Shown: in pieces, positions 33,984 through 45,911 of the stretch
How the letters are laid out: the number at the start of each line of letters is the position of its first letter
How positions within the stretch are numbered: the first letter of the stretch is position 1
Assembly: GCF_000418555.1 (NCBI RefSeq)
Contig: NZ_ATKM01000024.1
Location: forward strand, 124,001-188,000
Reading direction: 5' to 3'
DNA from: Pseudomonas sp. P818
GTDB lineage: Bacteria; Pseudomonadota; Gammaproteobacteria; Pseudomonadales; Pseudomonadaceae
DNA length: 64,000 nt
Position numbers and translations under genes: made by a program
The notes under the pieces: generated by a model
What the model was told of the DNA's origin: nothing
Databases searched by the model: none
The model's input: only the letters and a program-made list of their open reading frames with translations

Positions 33984-34256
33984 ATGCTCACGCCCGAACA
34001 CGCCGCCCAGCTGGTGGCTCATGCCGTCTACATCACCGGTCTGATCGTCTGCGTACTGGTGGTGCCGAGCCTGCTCGGCGGCCTGCTGGTGAGCATTTTC
34101 CAGGCGGCTACGCAGATCAACGAGCAGATGCTCAGCTTCCTCCCACGCCTGCTGATCACCCTGGCGATGCTGGTGTTCGCCGGCCACTGGATTCTGCGCA
34201 CCCTGGGGGATCTGTTCATCGAAACCTTCAAGCAGGCCGGGCATCTGGTGGGCTGA
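33984..34256 (+). CDS. fliQ: Flagellar export gate protein FliQ
   Basis: A 90-residue protein with two membrane helices (about 12-38 and 52-75): ITGLIVCVLVVPSLLGGLLVSIFQAATQINEQMLSFLPRLL. The QAATQINEQ loop between helices is the family mark. Four FliQ wrap the FliP/FliR core. It lies 12 bp after fliP and 3 bp before fliR. Confidence 0.95.
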   Translation: MLTPEHAAQLVAHAVYITGLIVCVLVVPSLLGGLLVSIFQAATQINEQMLSFLPRLLITLAMLVFAGHWILRTLGDLFIETFKQAGHLVG

Positions 34257-34259
34257 CGC

Positions 34260-35105
34260 ATGTCCGAACCCGTGCTGCATGCCAGCCAGTATCTGACCAG
34301 CCTGCAGGCCTACTGGTGGCCGTTCTGCCGCATCGTCGCGCTGCTAAGCATGGCGCCCTTGTTCAACCACAAGGCGGTGTCGGTACGCGTGCGTATCCTC
34401 CTCGCCCTGGCGCTGACGGTGGCACTAGGCGCGGCTCTGCCGGACATGCCGCCGATCGACCCGCTGTCGCTGAAAGGGCTGATGACCGCCCTGGAACAGA
34501 TCGCCTTCGGTGTGCTGCTGGGCCTGACCCTGCAACTGGTGTTCACCATCTTCATGCTGGTCGGCGAGGTGGTGTCGACGCAGATGGGCATGAGCATGGC
34601 GCGCTACAACGATCCGGTGAACGGCGTGTCGTCGTCATCGATCGTCTATCAGCTGTACTTCATCCTGCTGGTGCTTGGCCGGAGCTTCGTTCAGGCCTTC
34701 GCCTGGGTATTGGCCGCCGCTGACCCGCTGTTCTTCGCCATCGACGGTCATCTGGTCACGGTCAGCGTGCTGTACCAGAGCTTCCTGTTCTGGCCGGTGG
34801 GCAGCGGCCTGCATTATCTGGGCGCGCAGAGCTTCGTTCAGGCCTTCGCCTGGGTATTGGCCGCCGCAGTGCTGGTAACCCTGCCGATCGTGTTCTGCCT
34901 GACCCTGGTGCAGTTCTGCTTCGGCCTGCTCAACCGCATTTCGCCGGCGATGAACCTGTTCTCCCTGGGCTTTCCCATCAGCATTCTGATGGGCCTGCTG
35001 TGCATCTACCTGACCCTGCCCAACCTGCCGGACAGCTACCTGCACCTGACCCGTGAACTGCTCAACGGCATCGGCGTGATTCTGCGCGAGGGCGGCGATG
35101 TCTGA
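34260..35105 (+). CDS. fliR: Flagellar export gate protein FliR with an internal duplication
   Basis: A 281-residue inner-membrane export-gate protein; most relatives have about 260. The start (LQAYWWPFCRIVALLSMAPLF) and the EVVSTQMGMSMARYNDPVNG and GFPISILMGLL segments are normal. Residues 140-156 (GRSFVQAFAWVLAAADP) break the expected LVL-LFFAIDGHL junction, and 142-154 repeat residues 191-203 exactly. Removing the 17 residues restores normal length. The insertion lies just before a conserved DGH loop next to a helix, so folding or export may be affected. It overlaps flhB by eight bases. Confidence 0.93.
   Translation: MSEPVLHASQYLTSLQAYWWPFCRIVALLSMAPLFNHKAVSVRVRILLALALTVALGAALPDMPPIDPLSLKGLMTALEQIAFGVLLGLTLQLVFTIFMLVGEVVSTQMGMSMARYNDPVNGVSSSSIVYQLYFILLVLGRSFVQAFAWVLAAADPLFFAIDGHLVTVSVLYQSFLFWPVGSGLHYLGAQSFVQAFAWVLAAAVLVTLPIVFCLTLVQFCFGLLNRISPAMNLFSLGFPISILMGLLCIYLTLPNLPDSYLHLTRELLNGIGVILREGGDV
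34677..34867 (+). repeat. 39-bp direct repeat inside fliR
   Basis: Identical 39-base copies lie at 34682-34720 and 34829-34867, 147 bp apart start to start. The first copy belongs to a 51-bp in-frame insertion (34677-34727); the second is the native position in the family alignment as I recall it. No base differs, so the event appears recent. Confidence 0.9.
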
Positions 35106-36231
35106 GCAGAACAGCGGCCAGGAAAAGACGGAAGAGGCCTCCGCACACAAACTGAAGAAGAGCAAGGACGACGGCCAGGTCGCGCGCTCCAAGGATTTGT
35201 CGACCACCATCTCGCTGATCGCCACGCTGTTCATTCTCAAGTTCAGCGCCGGACTGTTCCTCGAGGGACTGAGCGACAGCTTCCGCCTGTCCTATATCCA
35301 GTTCGGCCACAGCGAGATCGGCCTGGACGACCTCGACACCCTGCTCGGCTACAACATGCTGGTGTTCATCAAGCTGCTGGCACCGATGCTGCTCACCTCC
35401 GTACTGGTGGTGGCGTTGTCGCTGGTACCGGGCGGCTGGGTGTTCTCGGCGAAGAACTTCGCGCCGAAGCTGAGCAAGCTCAACCCCATCACCGGCCTGG
35501 GGCGGATCTTCTCCGCGCAGAACTGGAGCGAGCTGCTCAAGTCGGTGCTCAAGGTGCTGGTGCTGCTCGGCATTGGCTATGTGCTGGTGCGCGCGGCGCT
35601 GCCGGAATTGATCGCCCTGCAGCGCAGCAGCGTGCTGGAGGCGATCTCGTCGGCCTTTGACCTGACCTTCAGCCTGATCCTCTGCCTGATGCTGGTGTTC
35701 GTGCTGTTCTCCTTCATCGACATCCCGCTGCAGCGCTATTTCTTCCTCAAGAAACTGCGCATGACCAAGCAGGAGCGCAAGGAAGAGCACAAGAACCAGG
35801 AAGGCCGCCCGGAGGTCAAGGCGCGCATCAAGCAGTTGCAGCGGCAGATGCTGCAACGGCAGATCAGCAAGGTGATCAAGAACGCCGACGTGGTCATCGT
35901 CAACCCGACGCACTATGCCGTGGCGCTCAAGTACGACAGCAAGAAGGCCGCCGCTCCCTTCGTGCTGGCCAAGGGCGTCGACGAGACCGCGCTGTACATG
36001 CGTCAGATGGCCAAAAAGCACGAACTCGAAGTGCTAGAGATTCCGCCGCTGGCGCGCGCCATCTACTTCACCACCCAGATCAATCAGCAGATCCCGGCGC
36101 CGCTGTATACCGCGGTCGCCCATGTGCTGACCTACATCCTGCAGCTCAAGGCCTGGCGCCAGGGCCGCAGAAGCAAGCCGCAACTGGCGAGCAACCTCCC
36201 GATTCCCGACAGCTTGGCCAACAGGGGCTGA
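35098..36231 (+). CDS. flhB: Flagellar export switch protein FlhB
   Basis: A 377-residue inner-membrane protein that switches export from hook to filament substrates. The cytoplasmic start KTEEASAHKLKKSKDDGQVARSKDL, four membrane segments, and the autocleavage motif NPTH (in VIVNPTHYAVALKYD, about 268-271) are intact. The C-terminal cytoplasmic part ends with a basic, Ser-rich tail. It overlaps fliR by eight bases and flhA begins three bases after it. Confidence 0.96.
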   Translation: MSEQNSGQEKTEEASAHKLKKSKDDGQVARSKDLSTTISLIATLFILKFSAGLFLEGLSDSFRLSYIQFGHSEIGLDDLDTLLGYNMLVFIKLLAPMLLTSVLVVALSLVPGGWVFSAKNFAPKLSKLNPITGLGRIFSAQNWSELLKSVLKVLVLLGIGYVLVRAALPELIALQRSSVLEAISSAFDLTFSLILCLMLVFVLFSFIDIPLQRYFFLKKLRMTKQERKEEHKNQEGRPEVKARIKQLQRQMLQRQISKVIKNADVVIVNPTHYAVALKYDSKKAAAPFVLAKGVDETALYMRQMAKKHELEVLEIPPLARAIYFTTQINQQIPAPLYTAVAHVLTYILQLKAWRQGRRSKPQLASNLPIPDSLANRG

Positions 36232-36234
36232 TTC

Positions 36235-38331
36235 ATGAACCTACTGCAGCAACTCGCGCCCACCTTCCGCAGCGGCCGCATCGGTATTCCGGTGCTGATC
36301 CTGTCGATCCTGGCCATGGTCATCCTGCCGCTGCCACCGGTGCTGCTCGATGCCCTGTTCACCTTCAACATCGCCATGGCCATCCTGGTGCTGCTGGTCA
36401 GCGTGTCGTCGAAGAGCCCGCTGGATTTTTCCCTGTTTCCCACGGTGATCCTGATCACCACCCTGCTGCGTCTGTGCCTGAACGTCGCCTCCACCCGCGT
36501 GGTCCTGCTCGAGGGTCACACGGGTACCGGTGCGGCGGGCAAGGTGATCGAGTCGTTCGGCGAGGTGGTGATCGGCGGCAACTTCATCGTCGGCCTGGTG
36601 GTGTTCGTGATCCTGATGATCATCAACTTCATCGTCATCACCAAGGGCGGCGAGCGTATTTCCGAGGTCACCGCGCGTTTCACCCTCGATGCCCTGCCGG
36701 GCAAGCAGATGGCCATCGACGCCGACCTCAACGCCGGCCTGATCGAGCAGAACGAAGCCAAGCGTCGCCGCGCCGAAGTGGCCAAGGAAGCCGACTTCTA
36801 CGGGGCCATGGACGGCGCCTCGAAGTTCGTCCGCGGCGATGCCATCGCCGGCATTCTGATTCTCTTGATCAACCTGTTCGGCGGCTTCGCCATCGGTTTG
36901 TTCGTCTACGACCTGAGTGCCGGCCAGGCTTTCCAGCAATACGCCCTGCTCACCATCGGTGACGGCCTGGTGGCGCAGATCCCGGCGCTGCTGCTGTCCA
37001 CCGCGGCGGCGATTATCGTCACGCGGATCAACGAATCCTCGGACATCACCGATCAGGTACACCGTCAGTTGCTGGCCCAGCCGGCGCTGCTCTACACCGT
37101 GGCCGGCATTCTCTTCACCCTGGCATTGGTGCCGGGCATGCCGCATCTGGCCTTCATCAGCTTCGCCGCGCTGGTGGCCTTCGTTGCCTGGATGGTGGCG
37201 CGCAACGGCCCGCCGAAAGAAGCGGCGAGCCTGGAGCAGGTCGAAGCCCTGGGCAAGGCGATGGAACAGGAGCGCGCACAGAACCTGGTGTGGGAAGACA
37301 TCCCGCTGGTGGAGCGCCTGTCGGTATCGCTGGGCTACAAGCTGGTCGGCCTGGTCAACGAGGCCGCCGGCGCGCCCCTGACCCAGCGCGTGCGCGGCGT
37401 CCGCCAGACCCTGTCGGAGAGCCTGGGCTTCCTGTTGCCCGAGGTGCAGATCCGCGACAGCCTGCGCCTTAAAGCCTCGCAGTACAGCATCCAGATCAAT
37501 GGCGAGAAGATCGACGGCGCCGAACTGCATGCCGACCGCATGATGGCCATCCCCTCACCGGAGCTCTATGGCGAGATCGACGGCATTCTCGGCGTGGACC
37601 CGGCCTACCGCATGCAGGTGGTGTGGATTCAGCCGGAGGACAAGGCGCGTGCGCTGAACCTCGGCTACCAGGTGATCGACTGTGCCAGCGTCATCGCCAC
37701 GCACCTGAACAAGGTGATCCGCGAACATCTGCCGGACGTGTTCAAGCACGACGATGTCGACCATCTGATGCAGCGCCTGCAGGTGCAGGCGCCGAAGCTG
37801 GCCGAGAGTCTGAAGAACCAGCTCAGCTACACCCAGCAGCACCGCGTCTACCGCCAGTTGCTGCAGGAACAGGTGCCGCTCAAGGACATCGTCACCATCG
37901 CCACCACATTGCTGGAAGCCAGCGAGTCGACCAAGGATCCGGTGCTGCTGGCGTCCGACGTGCGCTACGCGCTACGCCGCAGCATCGTCGGCATGATCGC
38001 AGGCGAGCGGCAGGAGCTGTCGGTGTTCATCCTCGAGAATGCGCTGGAAAACACCTTGCTCAATGCCCTGGCCATCGCCCAGCAGGCCGGCCCGGTGAGC
38101 CTGGACAACATCCCGGTCGAGCCTAGCCTGCTCAATCAATTGCAAAACACCATGCCGGTGGTGAAGGAAAAACTGCGCAAGGACGGCCATCCGCCGATCC
38201 TTACCGTGATGCCGCAGCTACGCCCTCTGTTGGCGCGCTACGCCCGGGTGTTCAGCCCCGGTCTGCATGTGCTGTCGCAGAACGAAATCCCGGACCGGGT
38301 GGGCGTCAATATCCTCGGTACCCTGGGCTGA
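36235..38331 (+). CDS. flhA: Flagellar export gate protein FlhA
   Basis: A 698-residue protein with eight membrane helices in the first half and a large cytoplasmic ring domain. The FHIPEP-family signature is visible (TLLRLCLNVASTRVVLLEG, then ADFYGAMDGASKFVRGDAIAGILI). The C-terminal domain carries DIVTIATTLLEAS and the ending GVNILGTLG. It docks substrate-chaperone complexes. It is the last gene of the rightward arm; no flhF, flhG or fliA follows, unlike the primary polar cluster. Confidence 0.97.
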   Translation: MNLLQQLAPTFRSGRIGIPVLILSILAMVILPLPPVLLDALFTFNIAMAILVLLVSVSSKSPLDFSLFPTVILITTLLRLCLNVASTRVVLLEGHTGTGAAGKVIESFGEVVIGGNFIVGLVVFVILMIINFIVITKGGERISEVTARFTLDALPGKQMAIDADLNAGLIEQNEAKRRRAEVAKEADFYGAMDGASKFVRGDAIAGILILLINLFGGFAIGLFVYDLSAGQAFQQYALLTIGDGLVAQIPALLLSTAAAIIVTRINESSDITDQVHRQLLAQPALLYTVAGILFTLALVPGMPHLAFISFAALVAFVAWMVARNGPPKEAASLEQVEALGKAMEQERAQNLVWEDIPLVERLSVSLGYKLVGLVNEAAGAPLTQRVRGVRQTLSESLGFLLPEVQIRDSLRLKASQYSIQINGEKIDGAELHADRMMAIPSPELYGEIDGILGVDPAYRMQVVWIQPEDKARALNLGYQVIDCASVIATHLNKVIREHLPDVFKHDDVDHLMQRLQVQAPKLAESLKNQLSYTQQHRVYRQLLQEQVPLKDIVTIATTLLEASESTKDPVLLASDVRYALRRSIVGMIAGERQELSVFILENALENTLLNALAIAQQAGPVSLDNIPVEPSLLNQLQNTMPVVKEKLRKDGHPPILTVMPQLRPLLARYARVFSPGLHVLSQNEIPDRVGVNILGTLG

Positions 38332-38346
38332 TCGAGATTGCGAAGG

Positions 38347-38366
38347 TGGATGCGTTCTCGCATCCA
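38347..38366 (+). terminator. Hairpin after flhA
   Basis: TGGATGCG (38347-38354), TTCT loop and CGCATCCA (38359-38366) form a perfect 8-bp stem 16 bp after the flhA stop. Only a weak T-content follows (TCATG), so termination may be partial. Confidence 0.5.
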
Positions 38367-38437
38367 TCATGCCGCGCTAGCAGTCAGATAATCACTCCAG
38401 CAGTAGATCGCCGTTACGCTGCGTCACTGCCCAGCAC

Positions 38438-38779
38438 CTAAGCCTTCTCCTTGCGCACCTTGCGCATGCCCTCGATCAGCCGCACGTACTCGGCCGAGTC
38501 CCCCTGCAGAGCGAGCCCTGCCTCGAAAAAGCCGGTGCGGATATTTTCCTGCGACCACTGACAAGCCATGTCTACGTCTACCTGGCGCATCTCTCCCTGG
38601 CGGTCACGCATACGCACACGCAGCTTCAGTTCGGTTCCTGGCTCTACCGCGGTATCGGTCAGCAGTTTCATTCCGCACTCGGAAACGTCGCCGGCATAAC
38701 CGATCAGGGTGTCGCTTTCTCGATCACTGATCTTGATGCGAAAGGTGGAACGAAAGGTGATTCGGCTCGATTGACGCAT
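38438..38779 (-). CDS. PilZ-domain protein
   Basis: A 113-residue single-domain protein. The c-di-GMP motif is present in outline: an Arg-rich start (RQSSRITFRSTFR) and DVSECG (D-x-S-x-x-G) near residue 31. The rest (ELKLRVRMRDRQGEMRQVDVDMACQWSQENIRTGFFEAGLAL) follows the PilZ beta-barrel. It is convergent with flhA and could link c-di-GMP to surface motility, but no direct evidence ties it to this flagellum. AAGG nine bases upstream serves the ATG. Confidence 0.82.
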   Translation of the reverse strand: MRQSSRITFRSTFRIKISDRESDTLIGYAGDVSECGMKLLTDTAVEPGTELKLRVRMRDRQGEMRQVDVDMACQWSQENIRTGFFEAGLALQGDSAEYVRLIEGMRKVRKEKA

Positions 38780-39026
38780 AGGAGAATGCCTTAGTGCTCG
38801 CCACGTCTGATGGGATCGCGAGAATCAGGCGTCATCAATGGAGATCATTCGAAACGCAATCGCCAATTAATAGCCTGTGACTCATCACAGCAAGACGACC
38901 ATGGCGTGCAGATAGTTAAATCCGCCTAAGATCGCTGGAATGATCTATCGCCGGTAGGAGCGAGCTCTGCTCGCGAAGGCGCACCAACCGATAGGATGCG
39001 CTCTGTGTTTTCCACGCTGCAAAGAA
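38780..39026. other. Intergenic region with a REP-like hairpin
   Basis: No gene is visible. CTGTGA-CTCA-TCACAG at 38875-38890 is a palindrome about 100 bp upstream of the PilZ gene. GTAGGAGCGAGC...GCTCGCGAA around 38954-38976 is the common Pseudomonas REP-like hairpin (GCGAGC-TCT-GCTCGC at 38960-38974). Confidence 0.5.
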
Positions 39027-39058
39027 GAACCCCAGACCGCGATTGCGATCTGGGGTTC
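39027..39058 (-). terminator. Second rRNA-operon terminator hairpin
   Basis: GAACCCCAGA (39027-39036) and TCTGGGGTTC (39049-39058) give a perfect 10-bp stem; read on the minus strand it is followed by TTCTTT. It lies just past a short 5S-like tail, 110 bp beyond the first terminator. Confidence 0.8.
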
Positions 39059-39078
39059 GTATAGGAGCTTGACGATGA
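39055..39078 (-). repeat. Duplicate of the 5S 3' end and its flank
   Basis: This 24-bp stretch is identical to 39179-39202, which spans the 3' end of the 5S gene and the spacer to its terminator. On the minus strand it reads CATCGTCAAGCTCCTATAC plus flanks. Only the last 12 bases of 5S (39067-39078) are present, so this is a scar of a lost second 5S gene or of terminator duplication. Confidence 0.8.
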
Positions 39079-39148
39079 TCCGGCCGGCGCTCCGGTGGCC
39101 GGCACTCCGGGACTCTCACCACACGCACCATTTTTTGCGCACATAGAA

Positions 39149-39182
39149 GAACGCCCAGTCTGCGTTAGCAAACTGGGCGTTC
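39149..39182 (-). terminator. rRNA-operon terminator
   Basis: GAACGCCCAGT (39149-39159), a 12-nt loop and ACTGGGCGTTC (39172-39182) form a perfect 11-bp stem nine bases past the 5S 3' end, followed on the minus strand by TTCT. Confidence 0.9.
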
Positions 39183-39190
39183 GTATAGGA

Positions 39191-39307
39191 GCTTGACGAT
39201 GACCTACTCTCACATGGTGAAGCACCACACTACCATCGGCGATGCGTCGTTTCACTTCTGAGTTCGGGATGGGATCAGGTGGTTCCAACGCTCTATGGTC
39301 GTCAAGC
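39191..39307 (-). rRNA. rrf: 5S ribosomal RNA
   Basis: About 117 nt, beginning GCTTGACGACCATAGAG and ending CATCGTCAAGC on the minus strand; the two ends pair to form helix I. Internal blocks CCCGAACTCAGAAGTGAAAC and GGTAGTGTGG are standard for Pseudomonas 5S. Confidence 0.96.
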
Positions 39308-39442
39308 AATTCGGTTGGGATCTCGCGATGAGGCGCTATCCCTTGGATACGTGATAGAGGCTTGTAGCTCTCGCAAATTTTCGGCTTTCTGTCGACTTCA
39401 CCATCGACACCCTCTGCCTGAGAGCAGATTGTTTGGGTGTTA

Positions 39443-42336
<2,894 letters not shown>

Positions 42337-42361
42337 TCACAACCCGAAGATGTTTCACTTC

Positions 42362-42388
42362 GCGCTCTCCCAGCTGAGCTATGGCCCC
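42362..42388 (-). pseudogene. Truncated tRNA-Ala (5' 27 nt only)
   Basis: Minus-strand sequence GGGGCCATAGCTCAGCTGGG plus AGAGCGC is the exact 5' end of Pseudomonas tRNA-Ala through the D-arm. The anticodon arm, T-arm and 3' acceptor strand are absent: it runs straight into GAAGTGAAACATC and reaches 23S after another 25 bp. It cannot make a tRNA. The normal spacer between tRNA-Ala and 23S, usually well over 100 bp, is missing too. Confidence 0.88.
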
Positions 42389-42410
42389 GTAATCTTCTGC
42401 ACCAAGCAAT

Positions 42411-42487
<77 letters not shown>

Positions 42488-42522
42488 ATAACAGGGTCGC
42501 GTTACAGCATCGTCTTCGACTA

Positions 42523-42544
42523 TGAATCAAGCAATTCGTGTGGG
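42523..42544. other. Pre-16S processing stem, 3' arm
   Basis: This 22-bp sequence is the exact reverse complement of 44232-44253 on the other side of the 16S gene. The two arms pair in the primary transcript to form the RNase III processing stem that releases pre-16S RNA. Confidence 0.85.
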
Positions 42545-42572
42545 AACTTATGAAGAAGCTGATGTCTTCGAT

Positions 42573-44108
<1,536 letters not shown>

Positions 44109-44231
44109 AATACTGCTTGGGTTTTGAGAAAACCCTAAACTTGGCTCAGCAATCGCAAATAAACTCTCGAATTCACGAGTGTTACTTGTGATGCTGATAA
44201 TCAGTCGACTATCAGTCTTACCTCACAAGCA

Positions 44232-44253
44232 CCCACACGAATTGCTTGATTCA
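44232..44253. other. Pre-16S processing stem, 5' arm
   Basis: Perfect 22-bp partner of 42523-42544. It lies about 125 bp upstream of the 16S 5' end, directly after boxA. Confidence 0.85.
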
Positions 44254-44255
44254 GT

Positions 44256-44267
44256 TGTTAAAGAACA
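44256..44267 (-). promoter_or_regulatory. rRNA boxA antitermination element
   Basis: TGTTCTTTAACA on the minus strand matches the boxA sequence recognised by NusB/NusE, between the promoters and 16S. Confidence 0.85.
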
Positions 44268-44302
44268 GTTGGCTAAGCTTTTCGTCTCAACCGAGGCCGC
44301 GC

Positions 44303-44330
44303 ATTCTACAGCAGCCCTTGTATCTGTCAA
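44303..44330 (-). promoter_or_regulatory. rRNA promoter, proximal
   Basis: On the minus strand: -35 TTGACA (44330-44325), 16-bp spacer, -10 TAGAAT (44308-44303), then a GC-rich start region GCGCGG, the discriminator linked to stringent control. Confidence 0.8.
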
Positions 44331-44423
44331 GCTGTTTTTCGAATTTATTTCCGAAGAAACTCTTTTCTACTCAACCACTTAGAGCAACCTCAGCTTCATC
44401 TCTTCCGCTTCGGTGAGGCGCGC

Positions 44424-44451
44424 ATTCTACAGCACCTCTTTACTCCGTCAA
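44424..44451 (-). promoter_or_regulatory. rRNA promoter, middle
   Basis: TTGACG (44451-44446), 16-bp spacer, TAGAAT (44429-44424), followed by GCGCGCCTC. It repeats the proximal module 121 bp upstream. Confidence 0.8.
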
Positions 44452-44529
44452 GTTGTTTTTGAAGAAATTTTCTTTCTATCTCAACAACTTAGCGCTTCGT
44501 CGAACCTGGTTCGTCTCAGCGAGGCGCGC

Positions 44530-44557
44530 ATTCTACATGAGCACAGCGAGCTGTAAA
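44530..44557 (-). promoter_or_regulatory. rRNA promoter, distal
   Basis: TTTACA (44557-44552), 16-bp spacer, TAGAAT (44535-44530), followed by GCGCGCCTC. It lies 106 bp upstream of the middle promoter. The three modules together fill most of 44268-44560. Confidence 0.75.
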
Positions 44558-44631
44558 CCCCTGACACGGAAATAATTGCAGAAAAAGGATCGAAGACTTT
44601 CGCCCTCTATATAGAGAGCAAACCGAAAGGC

Positions 44632-45855
44632 TCAGATCACGCCCGTCTCACGCAATTGGGCTACTTGCGCTTCGCTCATACCCAGCAAGTTATGCAGCAA
44701 GGCATCAGTATGCTGGCCAAGCAACGGCGGCGCAGAACGATAAGCCACCGGCGTTTCAGATAGCCGCAGCGGACTGGCAACCTGCGGTGTACTGCCACCC
44801 AGCGCATTGGGCAGGTCGAAACGCAGACCACGCGCCTGCACCTGCGGATCGGCGAACACCTGCTGCAGGTCATTGATCGGCCCACATGGCACACCAGCCT
44901 TTTCCAGCAATTCGATCCATTGCGCCGTGGTCTTGAAGACAGTGGCCTGGCGCAGCAGTGGAATCAGCTCGGCACGATGCGCCACCCGCGCCTTGTTGCT
45001 GGCGAAGCGGGGATCGTCGGCAAGCTGCGCGATGCCCGCGACCTCACAGAATTTGCGGAACTGACCGTCGTTACCCACCGCCAGGATGAAGTTGCCATCG
45101 GCGCTGGGGAAGTCCTGGTACGGCACGATATTGGGATGGGCGTTACCCAGACGCTTGGGCGATACACCCGTTGCCAGGTAGTTCATGGCCTGATTGGCCA
45201 GACAGGCGATCTGGACGTCGAGCAATGCCACATCTATGTGTTGGCCGATACCGGACTGCTCACGCTGATTCAGTGCAGCCAGCACCCCCACGGTGGCATA
45301 GAGCCCGGTAAGGATATCGGTCAAGGCCACTCCGACCTTCATCGGCCCCGCCCCCTCTTCACCTTCGGGACGCCCAGTCAGACTCATCAGACCGCCGAGC
45401 CCCTGGATCATGAAATCGTAACCGGCACGCTTGGCATAAGGACCGGTTTGGCCGAAGCCGGTGATGGAGCAATAGATCAGACGCGGATTGATCGCCTTCA
45501 GCGATTCATAATCCAGGCCATAGGCCGCCAGGCCGCCGACCTTGAAGTTCTCCAGCAGTACATCGCACTGCGCGACCAGCTCACGAACCAGTCGCTGCCC
45601 TTCAGGCTGGGTGAAGTCCAGGGTCAGGGATTGCTTGTTGCGATTGGCACTCTGGAAGTAAGCCGCCTCACGCGAATCATTGCCTTCGGCGTCCTTTATA
45701 TAAGGAGGCCCCCAATGCCGAGTGTCGTCCCCGCTTCCCGGTCGCTCGACCTTGATCACCTCGGCGCCCAGATCACCCAGGATCTGCCCGCACCAGGGAC
45801 CGGCGAGCACACGAGACAGGTCGAGCACACGGATATGGGACAGAGCACCAGGCAT
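44632..45855 (-). CDS. Class III CoA-transferase for glutarate
   Basis: A 407-residue CaiB/BaiF-family enzyme. The start HIRVLDLSRVLAGPWCGQILGDLGAEVIKVERPGSGDDTR is diagnostic; the catalytic Asp is probably Asp180 in VGVALTD, aligned with Asp169 of formyl-CoA transferase. Next to gcdH it most likely moves CoA from succinyl-CoA to glutarate, making glutaryl-CoA. It lies 56 bp downstream of gcdH on the same strand. Substrate is inferred from context. The rRNA operon starts just downstream, with promoters at 44530-44557. Confidence 0.88.
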   Translation of the reverse strand: MPGALSHIRVLDLSRVLAGPWCGQILGDLGAEVIKVERPGSGDDTRHWGPPYIKDAEGNDSREAAYFQSANRNKQSLTLDFTQPEGQRLVRELVAQCDVLLENFKVGGLAAYGLDYESLKAINPRLIYCSITGFGQTGPYAKRAGYDFMIQGLGGLMSLTGRPEGEEGAGPMKVGVALTDILTGLYATVGVLAALNQREQSGIGQHIDVALLDVQIACLANQAMNYLATGVSPKRLGNAHPNIVPYQDFPSADGNFILAVGNDGQFRKFCEVAGIAQLADDPRFASNKARVAHRAELIPLLRQATVFKTTAQWIELLEKAGVPCGPINDLQQVFADPQVQARGLRFDLPNALGGSTPQVASPLRLSETPVAYRSAPPLLGQHTDALLHNLLGMSEAQVAQLRETGVI

Positions 45856-45911
45856 GGAACTTCTCCGTAAGGTGCGCCGCGCGCACCGGGGATCGTTGTG
45901 GGGGCGAAAGG

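Noticed and set aside
38875..38890. CTGTGA-CTCA-TCACAG as a Vfr/CRP site before the PilZ gene
   Set aside because: The half sites are four bases apart, not six, so the spacing is wrong for CRP/Vfr; kept only as an unassigned palindrome.
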